This document shows, piece by piece, positions 43,554 through 55,078 of a DNA stretch of 64,000 nt. Numbering within the stretch: position 1 is the stretch's first letter; every line of letters starts with the position of its first letter. This DNA comes from Amyloporia xantha (Eukaryota; Basidiomycota; Agaricomycetes; Polyporales; Adustoporiaceae), in the NCBI GenBank assembly GCA_036971615.1, contig JAYKKR010000014.1:248001-312000 (forward strand), in the 5' to 3' direction. The position numbers and the translations under genes are program-made. The notes below the pieces were generated by a model that was given only the letters and a program-made list of their open reading frames with translations, was not told the origin of the DNA and ran no database searches.

Positions 43554-44929
43554 ATGTCCGTGTCTCGCTCAGCAACTCCGGCCACCTCTGTGCTCGCTCA
43601 GCACCGCCTCTCCGCCTTGTCGAGGGTTCTTGACTCGGAACCGCCCGTGGACGCCGCTCTCGACCTATTCGAAGCCTGGGCGCTGGATATTTCTGCGCCG
43701 CTCGTAAGTCGTGTCGATCTCGCTTGTTTGTTGCTGACTTCGAATGCGTCGTAGGTCTCGTATCGTCAGGTGCTCGGGGCGATCGTCGACGTCGAGACCG
43801 ATCATCGTGTGGATGACGCGATTCGGAAGCTTGCGGAGATGGCGCCCCATTCATGGCTCGCGTGGGCTGGTGACGCCTGGCCTGCCTTGGCGGACGCGAT
43901 CGAAAAGGTTGCTGCCGACCGTGAGGCTGAAAAACGACGCCTCGAAGAAGAGGCCGAAAAGCGCCGTCGTGAAGAAGCCGACCAGCGTCGCCTTCGCGAG
44001 GAAGCCGCGGACCGACGTGCGAAGGAGGAGGCCGAAAAGGCCCGTCTTGCCAAGGTCGAAGCCGATCGCCTTGCGCAAATCGAAGCCGACGCCGTCGTCG
44101 CTGACCTCGCCGCCGTCGAAGGCCTGACCGAGGTGGGCGAAGGGGACTCGAAAGGAAAGGGTCGTGCGCCACCTGACGACGTACAGCTCCTCGACGGACC
44201 CTCGACAGTAAGCCTTCGATACTTTATTTTGAGTATGACCAAGCTGACGACCGGGTAGAAGATCCCGAAATTCGAGAGCGCCGAGTTAATGTCGGAGTCG
44301 GACCGCGCCGAGATCGCTCGAGCACGGCAGATAAGAGGCGAGAAGGTAAGTTATTCGTCGAAGTCGCCGGTGGCTCGTTCTGATCTCCCGTTCGTAGTGC
44401 GATCGATGCCGTGGACGCGCCGTCCCCGTCGACTGTGTCTGGGAGCCGGGCGCCCGCTCCTGTGAGAAGTGCCTTTCGGAGGCCCAGGGCTGCTACTACG
44501 ACTCGGTGTCCGTCCTCGGGAAGCTGAAGAAGACTCGAGGTGGGACCAAGAAGCGAGGTGAGTCTTCGTGTTTTTGTTGTTCTACCCATAGCTGACTCGT
44601 TCGTCGTAGAGCGTCCTCCGTCGGCAGGGACGTCCGTTGCCGAGTCGAGCGGCTCGAAGAAGCGGAGGATTGAACGGTCGTTGCGCGCCCCCGTTCGAGT
44701 TCCGCTCGATGGGGGCAGTCGTCTAGGGCTGGACCAGGACGACCTCGAGTCTCTTGGCCTTGACGCTGCCTCGACGTCGGTTATTCGGGCAATCCGGGAG
44801 GAGCGCGCCTTTATCGCGCATCGTCGGGCGGTCCTCCACGACCTTGACCTGGAACTGAAGGAAATGGAGGCTTCGTACATTGCTGCGGGAGGCGTCGATT
44901 TCCACGATGGTTCGGGCGACGAGGCGTAG
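43554..44929 (+). CDS. Antisense gene of Ty3 unit 1: coiled-coil protein with Zn2Cys6-like cluster
   Basis: A spliced plus-strand gene, opposite to gag-pol, between the integrase stop and the 3' LTR. Exons 43554-43703, 43755-44207, 44259-44345, 44398-44557 and 44610-44929 join in frame and give 389 residues. The middle is a long charged coiled coil (AEKRRREEADQRRLREEAA and onward). Exon 4 encodes six cysteines, spaced C-x2-C-x8-C-x9-C-x2-C-x6-C (CDRC, VDC, SCEKC, GCYYD). This is close to the fungal Zn2Cys6 DNA-binding cluster, whose second gap is normally six. Basic patches follow (KKTRGG, GSKKRRIERS). A nuclear DNA- or RNA-binding role is likely (inference). It is not in env orientation. Confidence 0.8.
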
Positions 44930-45377
44930 TTGATCGCGTGGCGCATCTTGTAGTGTAGTCGTATCGTCGTAGTCTGCAATGAAAATGTGGCCTTGGGCCT
45001 GAAGACGAAAACTAGCGGGAACTAAGAGAAAGAAATGCAAATAAGCGTGTTCGAAGCAAGTCGTAATATGATCGAAGGACATAGAAGATGAAATCGAAAC
45101 GTTCGTAGAGAGAGCAAAATGGACTTCATGAATATATAGGCTCAGTTTGTCATCACAGCCTAGGACTCGTCTAAGGTGAGCCTCCGCGCAACGGTCGAAT
45201 CGAAGCGTTCGAAGAACGTTGAACGATATCGCGACTTTATCGAGTTGAATCGAAGATATTTGTACAAGGGATAGTCTAGAACGTCGGAGAAAATCAAGCA
45301 TATAACATAACATGAGAGCAGAACGGAGAGAAGAAAGTACGCATCGTGTTGTACAAGTAAGAAAAATGGGAGAACCT
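44930..45377. other. Spacer between the tail-to-tail antisense gene and pol, unit 1
   Basis: 448 bp with both 3' ends. No ORF on either strand has coding character. Confidence 0.45.
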
Positions 45378-48300
45378 CTATTCGTCGCGTTCTTCGGCTT
45401 CTTCGACTTCATCGTCGTCGTCGTCGCCGAGAGAATTCGATAGTTCGAGCTCTCGAAGGCGCTCTGTCGAGACATCTTCGAGATCTTCGGGAATTGGGAT
45501 GGATTTGCGCGCGAAATACGGTATGACGCGGAATGCTGCGATGGGTCGATCGAGCACTGTACCGTCGAGCTCGCACACGATGTACGCGCCGCCCTTGTTG
45601 CGCGAGACAACGATGAGGGGGCCTAGGTATCGCGGGCGCATCTTGCGGTTGAGGGACTTCTCGATCTTCGTGTTGCGTATGAGCACTAGGGCTCCGCGCT
45701 TGAAGTCGAAATCCTGGATCGAGTGCTCGTGCTCCTTTTCGAAGCGTATTGCTGCCGTTCGACGTGCTTCGTAGACCTTCGAGTGGAGTTCGGTGACTTG
45801 CTCGACGCGTTTCTGGAGCGCGATGGCTCGTCGGGCGATGAGGTCGGTTGTCGAAAGGATCGAAGTCGGCGGTGGTTGGAGGTACGTAGCTTCGACGATG
45901 TCGAGAGGAATGAGGGGATGGGTGCCCGTAACAGCGAAGTATGGTGAGCAGCCCATGCGTCGTCGAGTCGTGATGCGCTCGGACCAAAATACGAAATACG
46001 CAGCTTGGGACCATTTCTTCTCATCTCCGTCGGCTGTCTTGAACAAGGCTTGTCGCGTGCTGAAGTGCGGACGTTCGACGAGACCGTTCGCCCTCGAATT
46101 GTACCCGCTGATTCGAATGTGGTTGATGTGGTACTTCTTCGAAAGGTAATCGGCCGCCTTGATGAACGCCGTACCGTTGTCGGTGACGATCTCGCTGAGC
46201 GCGCCCCATCGACAGAGGATGTCTTCGAAGATCCAGTCGGCGAGGGCTTTCGCTGTCTCTTTTCGAAGCATTCGAAACTCTGGGTAGGTCGTAAGCGAAC
46301 ATCTACCTTGGACCAAATACTTGTATCCGCCGGAAGCAGGCATGTGCATGGTGTCGATGTGAATTTTCGCGAAGATCGGGGCTGGGACTGCGACGGTCGG
46401 AGGGATGAGGATTTGTCGAACTTGACGAGACTGGCAGATGTGGCACGATCGAACGAACCACGCAATGTCGGCGTAGTGGAACGGCCACCAGAATCGTTCG
46501 TTGACGAAGGCGCGGGTAGCGTAGATTCCTCGATGCGCGGTGCGGTCGTGGCATTCTCGAAGTATTCGAAGTCGATCGCCGGGCTTGACGACTAGCTTGT
46601 GCGCGCCGTGACTGTCTTTGCGCCAGAGGGTGTCGTTATCGAGGAAAAACTGCATGCAATACTTGATGAACCCTTCGTAGACGCTGTCGGAGATGTCGTC
46701 GGGCTTCGCTAGCGTTCGATGAAACTCGAGGACGTCGTCGAGCTTCGCGTCGGCGAGTTGCGCTTGCTCCAATCGAGGCACTAGCTCGTAGCTATCCTCC
46801 TCCTTATTGAAATCTGAGCCGTCCTCGGCTCTGTCATTGGTTAAGACGGCAAGCGAAGGGACGGGTGGGAGGGGCTGTATCTGGTGCACGAACGAATGCA
46901 TCTGGTCGATCCAATCGTCGAACTCTTCGTCGACCTCGTCTTCGATGATATCGCCGGGCTGAGCCGTTCGTCGAGAGAGGCCGTCGGGGCCGTGCATTGT
47001 ACCAGGGACGTGAACGAGAGTGAAGTGGAACGTGAGTATCGAGACGATCCATCGATTGATGCTTGCGCTAGGGGCTATGTCCGGATTCTTCAGCATACCC
47101 TTGATGTACCGCGCATCGACTTCGACGATTAAATTTCGAACGCCGATGAGGTAGAGTCGAAGGGACCGAAGCGCACGAAACAGACCGTAGATTTCGAGCT
47201 TGGGTTGCGAAAACCTTCGTTCGCGATCGTTGAGCGTGATCGAGCCGAAACGGTTGTAGTAGCGGATGCGGGTGTTGGCTTCGTCGCACTGGCAGAGGTG
47301 ATATCCGACGGCGATGAACGAGGTGTTGACTGCTAGTATGACGGGGAGGGGGAATCGTAGTTAATTGCGCGAAGGGCCGGAGACGAGAGTAGAGCATCCT
47401 TGAGATCTTCCTGCGCCGCGATTTGCTCGGGACCGAACTCGAACTCGACGTCCTTCCTTGTGAGGCGTACGAGCGCGTCGGCGCGGTGAGCGAAGTTGCG
47501 GATGAAGATTCGAACGACGCCGATGGTTCCGAGGAACGCTCGAACGTCGGAAAGTGTTGCGCAGGGACCCCAATTGCGTATCGAAGCGACGCGAGAGTCG
47601 TCGGGAAGGCGTCCTTGAGGAGTGCAGCGATGTCCTACCACCATGATTTCTCGAGCGATGAGGACACTCTTTACTCCGGAGAAGGTACCTCCTGCGTAGC
47701 GCATTCGAGTGACGACGCGGTTCATATTCTCGAAGTGCTCCCATACGAAGCGTCGAATGCCGTGGTTCGAAGGGAGCCGTTCGTCGTCGTAATTGGATTC
47801 GGGACCTTTGACGGGAACGTCGTCGACGTAGGGCACCGTGACGTGCGGGATCTCGGGCTGGAGAATGTATGTGACGTCGTCGTGGAATATGGGGACCGAG
47901 TTTGTCCAACCCATCGGGAGCGTGACTAGCCGCATGGCTCCGTAGGGTGTCTGGAACGTCGTTAGGTCTCTCGAAGACTCCGCGATGAGTCGTTCGTCGT
48001 AGCCGACGTAGAGGTCGAGCATGCCGCCGCATGGTCTTCCTCCGAATTGTTCTGCGAGGTATTCGGGCGTCGGCGGTACACCGGAATGTTGGATCGTAAC
48101 TGCATTGAGTGGCTCGAGGGAATGAACGAGTCGAAGAGATTTGCCATCCTTCTTTACGACGCAGAACCACCGCGATCGATACGAAGAGTTCGATGGTTCG
48201 TAGACTCCGGCGGCGATCTTCCGCTTGATTACCGCGCAGACTTCGTTGTAGATCCCGGGCGGAATAGGGATATTCTTCTGCACCCAGGGCGTGTGAGGAA

Positions 48301-49032
48301 CGACGGGGAAATCGACGGGGGGGAAATACTCGGGCTTGAAGCATCCGCGCTCGTCGTCGGTCCATGCGAAGGCTTCGTTGTGCAGGCACATGAAGTGGTG
48401 GAGGACTCTACGTTCGTCGGGAAGCAGGAAATCGCCGTCGTGAAGCTTCTCGGTGGTTTCGAAGCGTTCGAGGGTGTACCGACCGGTGGGCTTGAACGGC
48501 GGAGGGTCGGTCGAAAGCTTCGGCATGATGGATAGAGGGTCGCCCTTGATGTCCCGGAGTATGCGAAATTGTTCGGGGACGGCACCAAGGACGGGTCGGG
48601 TCTTGAGAGCGACGGGCTTGTACTTCTTCTTCGTTGCGGCGAGTATCTTGTGCGTCGAAGATGTCGAAGTCGAAGTCGTCGAAGGAAAGGGGAGAATCGA
48701 GTTGGAGAACTGGGACAGGGACTTCGTCGGGACGGGAGCGCGCGGAGTCGAAGCGAACGGAGCTGAGAATAGAAGAGTCGAAGCCCACGTCGAAGCGTTC
48801 GACGGGCGGCATTAGAAGCTGTAGAGTCCGTGGCGTAGAGAGACTGTAAATATGAAGAGACTGAGGTGCATGCGGAGAGATAGAGAGATGAGACTGCGTT
48901 CGGAATAGAAGAATTAATCGGCGAGACGAAGGAAATTTCTGGCTTTACCCCATCGTAGTCGATGACTAGCGCGGCTTCTCCTTGATCATGGGGAATCAAT
49001 TCCTCGAAGCGAGAAAATGCGGCTTGCGACAC
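45378..49032 (-). pseudogene. Ty3 pol of unit 1, frames broken
   Basis: RT, RNase H and integrase of a Ty3 element. The start overlaps the end of gag in another frame, so gag-pol shifting is expected. A 1-nt loss near 48808 shifts the N-terminal part. RT runs intact with YVDD (VPYVDDVPVKG). A frame change at a C-run near 47350 follows, shared with unit 2. RNase H then continues, but its first catalytic Asp reads Asn (LAVNTS). From there to 45378 the frame is open and includes the integrase zinc part (HDRTAHRG, CHICQSR) and core (IHIDTMHMPASGGYKYLV, EIVTDNGTAFI, NGLVERPHF). The C-terminus is acidic. Unit 1 thus keeps an uninterrupted integrase. Confidence 0.88.
46796..46830 (-). promoter_or_regulatory. 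Second copy of the polypurine-tract region inside pol, unit 1
   Basis: This segment closely resembles 43325-43360 next to the LTR: an identical 17-bp core (CTCCTCCTTATTGAAAT on the plus strand) and an identical CCGTCCTCGG 6 bases on. It lies between RNase H and integrase coding parts. It could act as a central polypurine tract. The corresponding position in unit 2 is about 56500-56535. Confidence 0.5.
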
Positions 49033-51296
49033 CCGAAAGGATGCTGCTGGCCTCGCGATCTTCCTCGCGCGTACGTCGGGATCGTAACCGTTTCGCCGGT
49101 GTTCGGACAGAGGATCGTGATCGTCTGGTTCTCGTCGGCGAAGTTCTTGACGACGCTCTGCGTGAGCACGTCGAAGGGTCGTCCGAGGAGAATGTCGTAG
49201 GCTGCATTTCGAATAACGTGAGCCTGCAGATACAATACGATGTCACCGATGCGGAAGGGAACGTTTCGAATCAGCCCTAACGATCGGTCCACCTCGCCGT
49301 TCGCGGACTGCATGTTCAGCTGGATTGTAGGATCGAAGAGAAGGTTGAGACCGAGGCAGATCTCTTCCGACATCGCGACGATTTGCGAGCCGGGATCGAC
49401 GATGCATTCGATCTGCTCCTTGTTGTCGATCAACGCGATGATCGAACGAATCGCGTTCGAATCGCGTGCGACGGTGAATTCGGCGGGGTACTCGCCTTGA
49501 GGGACATGCTTCAAATATGTTTCGTAAGGGTCGGGGACGATCGTAGCACCAGGTTCCAGCGTCGCGCCCGAACACGAGAGCTGGTTGACGGACACGACCT
49601 CGTCGTCGGCGATTTCTACGATGTGGGCCGAGGTGACGGGTTCCGTCGAGACTCGCTTCGGGGTGACGGCTTCGCGGTACTTGGTTCGAACGTCCGGCGC
49701 GATCGAAAGAAGTTCTTCAGGGGTCAGCGTGACGAACTGCGATTTCATCGAACGCTGGAAGATTTCCTCGGCGAGCTTCGGCTGGATAATAGGGACGACT
49801 GTCTTGTATGCTGGTTCCTTGCCTTTGTCGTTCGAAGGCTTCGGCGGTGTTGCGAAGTTTCGAACGTTCGGTGGGGCGTAGGTTGCGTCGCGAGCGTTGG
49901 CGAAAGGATGTACTGGTGGTGTTGCGGGAACGGACGTAGTAGTAGGCTGAGACGTAGGTTGCGTGGGTGGCGAAGAAGACGGTGAGGGTGCTGCTGCTGG
50001 TATCGTCGGAGGCGGGGCCTTGCTTGTCGAAGTGCTCGAGGGTGCCGCCGCTTCCTTCGATGTACCCGATCCCGAGGCTTCCGCGTTCTTCGGGACCGCC
50101 GTCGTCGTAGGCTTCTTTCGCTGGAGAATCTCGACGCCGTCGAAGACCTCCCTTCGCTTCCGAAGCTGAAGGAGTTCTCGTTCTAGCGCCTCGATCCTTC
50201 CGCTGGTGTTGAGCGTGAACGTCTGTACGGTTGATCGGTCGTCGATCTCGAAGAGCATTGTCGGAGCGGCGGGTGCTGCGGGATTTCTTCGATGCCATTC
50301 GTATATTCGATCTCGTATTGTGAGACCAGGGATCGTTCGAGGGCAGAAGCTACCGTTCGGGAGGACGATCTTGCCTTCGGTGTTCCGCTTGCACTTGCCT
50401 TCCCGAATGTCGATCGCCGCGAACTCGCAGGTGCCTACCCTGCAGCCACGATTGCCGCAGTAGTGGCATGTCTGCTCGGTTTCGCCGTTTCGTGTACGTG
50501 GACGTGGGCGGCGGCTTGTTGTCTCGGTGCGGGGCGTGGTTGTGCGTTGCATGCGTCGTCGGCTGAATGAGCGTTGCGATCGTCTTCGACAGGCTCTCGA
50601 TGATCATCGAGATGTCTTCGGTCTTGATCATCCCGGGGGGCACCGTGGTAGAAGCGTTCGATGTCGAGGCGATTGGCTGGTTAGCCGCTGTCGTAGGGGT
50701 GCTCGAAGTACCGTGTAAAATGAAAGTCGCCGCCGCGTGAATCTCTGCCATGGTGTACGGGTCGTCGGCGTAGTGATCGGGGTGCTTGAGATGGAGTCGA
50801 GTCTCGAGCCGCGTGAGCAACGCTGGCTGGAACCCTCGAAGGAATGCGCGGCTTTGTTCGATAGTAGAGAGACGGTTCTGTGCGATGAGATGTTTCGTAA
50901 TGGCCATGAAGTCGCGGTAGTAGCAACCTAGATCTGCCGCGTTGTGAATCCCGATACGACGCGTTCTCCGATGAGCTGATCCATATCTGCCAACGACCAT
51001 TTCCGCGTGTCGTCGGCGCCAGGATAGAGTGCTCGTACGTCTGCTTTCCATTCGTTGTAGCTTTTGTTTACGTCGACGAAGGACTCGATGGTTTCCCACA
51101 AGTCGGCGACGTCGATCGAAGGGTACCGAATGGCCCACTGTTTCTTGGCCGCGTTGTCGGTAATCTGACACCGGGCGAACAACGCCTCGAGATCCTGGAA
51201 GTAACGCCGAAGCGAACGGACTTCCGACGGGTCGAAGCTCGGTGCCGTCGAATGACCGCGCGGGGGCATCAACGGTGGGTTCGCGTTCTGACTCAT
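48996..51296 (-). pseudogene. Ty3 gag-protease of unit 1, three 1-nt losses
   Basis: Compared with the intact unit-2 copy, this gag has single-base losses near 50955, 50495 and 50527, so no full product can be made. The C-terminal 518 codons (50552-48996) are open and contain the second half of the zinc knuckle region, the DUF4100-like part and the protease. The leader upstream of the first ATG (51297 to about 51923) is open in the gag frame with no ATG, and reads Ser/Pro/Thr-rich after DFRQEFAAFGFP. Confidence 0.85.
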
Positions 51297-51924
51297 GCTC
51301 GTAGTGTTAGTAGGCGCGGTGGCGTTCGAAGATGATCCGGGAACTGGGGGTACTACTGGAGCGGGGTTCGAAGAGGACGCGGTAGTAGTCGAAGGATTCG
51401 TAGGTGCGGGCGGTGCGGAGTTGGAGTTCGAAGCTGTGTTCGAAGGTGCCGATGCTGGCGGAGGTGCCAGGCTGGATGTAGGTACGACTGGAAGTCGCGA
51501 AGAAGATGCGATGGATGGATGAGCGTGGGCGCGAAAAGAAGACGGAGTCGGAAGTACGAGATTCGAAGTCGATGAGATGGGATCCTCGGGTTCGGGCGAA
51601 GATCCGGATTGATCGAAGAGATCGGGAGACGAAGTGGCGTAGTCGGAAGTGGTGAGTCCTAGAAGCTCGGGGGACGAAGTGCGTTCTTCGGAGGTCGAAG
51701 GGATCGGTTCTTCGTCGAAGTTGTCCTGGAGTTCTTGGTCGATCTCGTCTTCTTCGTCGCGGTCGAAGTTACCGGGAATTGTCGGAGAGGGAGTCGAGAG
51801 TGTTCGAGAGGTGCTGTCGAGGTTTTCGCTGGCGCTGCGACTAGCAGCCTCACGCGCTTGCGAGCGGGTGAGTACTGGAGACGTTTTCGGAAACCCGAAA
51901 GCGGCGAATTCTTGCCTGAAATCC

Positions 51925-51941
51925 CCTCGCGGTGGGCTCCA
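51925..51941 (-). promoter_or_regulatory. Primer-binding site of the Ty3 array element, unit 1
   Basis: TGGAGCCCACCGCGAGG on the minus strand, four bases after the TATCA end of LTR2. It begins TGG, as expected for pairing with a tRNA CCA end. Repeated at 61629-61645. The matching tRNA is not identified. Confidence 0.6.
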
Positions 51942-51945
51942 GAAA

Positions 51946-53024
51946 TGATACGACCTACGAAACCCTAACCCCTAACCTGGGTGCGACCTAAAGGGACTAG
52001 AGAGACGGATTATAGTCTAGTGATGAGGGGAGTTAGCAGCAAGGTGTCCCGCGGTTCGAGTGAACACGAGAAACGCCTTCGAAGATGGTACGAACGCTAG
52101 GGAAACTTACGATGTAGCTCGACACGTCGTCGAAGCTACTCGAAGGCTGGGGGTAGTTAGCGGGGATCGGTAGAGACAATCGAAGCTCGATAGAGCTCTT
52201 CGATGTATTGTAGAAGGAATAGAAATGCTTCGAGAGAGAGGACTTAGCTAGAACGCGGTTCGAGGCGCAACGCAGTTCTTCGATGGTAATCGAAGGCGAT
52301 CGTAGGATCAAGGTTCGTCGAGACGGTATCGACGAACAGACGCAGTGACGAGGTTTGAAGTAAACGCAGCGCAGACGACGTAACGCAGTGAACGCAATAG
52401 AAGACTTTAGACGCAGGGCGAACTCGACTTATGAGCTCTGAACTCGAGGGGGAAAAGGAACTTGTATTTCGGAGAGAAGTACGACAGATTTTATACTACG
52501 AAACGGAACGCTACGACTATCGAGAGTGGCACACTAGTACGAGTGGCTTTGCATTGTCCTACACGAGTCCGCCTCACCGAGTGGCACGTATCGAGGTCAT
52601 CGGTAGAGTGACGTCATGCCGAACGCGGAGATGAAGAGAAACATACGAGACACCTCGGACCGATATCCGACTTCGAAGGCACGCCGCGAGGCTCGATACC
52701 TAATCGGGAAAGACCGGACGCGTCGGTGTGGCACGAAGCGATGCACGCCTTGGACGAGCGGCGTCGAGGGCACTATTGTTCGCTGAATGCGGGAGATGGT
52801 CCTGGATCTAAGGGCGAGGCCTCGGAACGACCGCGCCGAGCTTCGAGCAAGCATAGCGAACGGTCGAAGACGTCGAAGAGTACTGAGCGTCGGGGGTCAC
52901 CTGCGTAGCATCGAAGAACGTCGAAGACCAAATCGAAGGCTTTGAGCGTTGAGCCGAAGTGCCGGGCGGGATGCGATTGCCGAAAAGAGCTGTATCGGGG
53001 CCCAGAGGGGCTTGGCGCCTATCA
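51946..53024 (-). repeat. LTR2 of the Ty3 array (1079 bp)
   Basis: Shared between units 1 and 2. Relative to LTR3 it differs only by 1-nt indels in short runs. LTR1 has two further substitutions. Confidence 0.88.
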
Positions 53025-53256
53025 TCTCCTCCTTATTGAAATTTGGACCGTCCTCGGTCCTCCACGTGATGCGAGAAGCGTGATGATCGTGGAATGGATC
53101 GAAGCGGCATGGCAACCCGTGTCGGTTTCGAACGCCTCGTGGTCGGCGCTAAACGCTGGTCGAAAAGGGGATATAAGCAGGCTGGACTTAGCACAATTTC
53201 CACTGCCCATCGTTCCTTCGACCATCTTCGTCTTTCCCAGACTCGCTGCTTCCAAC

Positions 53257-54632
53257 ATGTCCGTGTCTCGCTCAGCAACTCCGGCCACCTCTGTGCTCGC
53301 TCAGCACCGCCTCTCCGCCTTGTCGAGGGTTCTTGACTCGGAACCGCCCGTGGACGCCGCTCTCGACCTATTCGAAGCCTGGGCGCTGGATATTTCTGCG
53401 CCGCTCGTAAGTCGTGTCGATCTCGCTTGTTTGTTGCTGACTTCGAATGCGTCGTAGGTCTCGTATCGTCAGGTGCTCGGGGCGATCGTCGACGTCGAGA
53501 CCGATCATCGTGTGGATGACGCGATTCGGAAGCTTGCGGAGATGGCGCCCCATTCATGGCTCGCGTGGGCTGGTGACGCCTGGCCTGCCTTGGCGGACGC
53601 GATCGAAAAGGTTGCTGCCGACCGTGAGGCTGAAAAACGACGCCTCGAAGAAGAGGCCGAAAAGCGCCGTCGTGAAGAAGCCGACCAGCGTCGCCTTCGC
53701 GAGGAAGCCGCGGACCGACGTGCGAAGGAGGAGGCCGAAAAGGCCCGTCTTGCCAAGGTCGAAGCCGATCGCCTTGCGCAAATCGAAGCCGACGCCGTCG
53801 TCGCTGACCTCGCCGCCGTCGAAGGCCTGACCGAGGTGGGCGAAGGGGACTCGAAAGGAAAGGGTCGTGCGCCACCTGACGACGTACAGCTCCTCGACGG
53901 ACCCTCGACAGTAAGCCTTCGATACTTTATTTTGAGTATGACCAAGCTGACGACCGGGTAGAAGATCCCGAAATTCGAGAGCGCCGAGTTAATGTCGGAG
54001 TCGGACCGCGCCGAGATCGCTCGAGCACGGCAGATAAGAGGCGAGAAGGTAAGTTATTCGTCGAAGTCGCCGGTGGCTCGTTCTGATCTCCCGTTCGTAG
54101 TGCGATCGATGCCGTGGACGCGCCGTCCCCGTCGACTGTGTCTGGGAGCCGGGCGCCCGCTCCTGTGAGAAGTGCCTTTCGGAGGCCCAGGGCTGCTACT
54201 ACGACTCGGTGTCCGTCCTCGGGAAGCTGAAGAAGACTCGAGGTGGGACCAAGAAGCGAGGTGAGTCTTCGTGTTTTTGTTGTTCTACCCATAGCTGACT
54301 CGTTCGTCGTAGAGCGTCCTCCGTCGGCAGGGACGTCCGTTGCCGAGTCGAGCGGCTCGAAGAAGCGGAGGATTGAACGGTCGTTGCGCGCCCCCGTTCG
54401 AGTTCCGCTCGATGGGGGCAGTCGTCTAGGGCTGGACCAGGACGACCTCGAGTCTCTTGGCCTTGACGCTGCCTCGACGTCGGTTATTCGGGCAATCCGG
54501 GAGGAGCGCGCCTTTATCGCGCATCGTCGGGCGGTCCTCCACGACCTTGACCTGGAACTGAAGGAAATGGAGGCTTCGTACATTGCTGCGGGAGGCGTCG
54601 ATTTCCACGATGGTTCGGGCGACGAGGCGTAG
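53257..54632 (+). CDS. Antisense gene of Ty3 unit 2, intact
   Basis: Exons 53257-53406, 53458-53910, 53962-54048, 54101-54260 and 54313-54632. The translated parts match those of the unit-1 copy, including the six-cysteine cluster, and no indel is seen over 1.38 kb. The neighbouring gag and pol of units 1 and 2 differ by many indels. The TATA element is 85 bp upstream, as in unit 1. Confidence 0.8.
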
Positions 54633-55078
54633 TTGATCGCGTGGCGCATCTTGTAGTGTAGTCGTATCGTCGTAGTCTGCAATGAAAATGTGGCCTTGGG
54701 CCTAGACGAAAACTAGCGGGAACTAAGAGAAAGAAATGCAAATAAGCGTGTTCGAAGCAAGTCGTAATATGATCGAAGGACATAGAAGATGAAATCGAAA
54801 CGTTCGTAGAGAGAGCAAAATGGACTTCATGAATATATAGGCTCAGTTTGTCATCACAGCCTAGGACTCGTCTAAGGTGAGCCTCCGCGCAACGGTCGAA
54901 TCGAAGCGTTCGAAGAACGTTGAACGATATCGCGACTTTATCGAGTTGAATCGAAGATATTTGTACAAGGGATAGTCTAGAACGTCGGAGAAAATCAAGC
55001 ATATAACATAACATGAGAGCAGAACGGAGAGAAGAAAGTACGCATCGTGTTGTACAAGTAAGAAAAATGGGAGAACCT

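Noticed and set aside
43072..44172. 366-codon minus-strand frame opposite the antisense gene
   Set aside because: Arg/Pro-rich mirror of a GC-rich coding strand, begins without signals, overlaps LTR and purine tract. The spliced plus-strand gene explains the region better.
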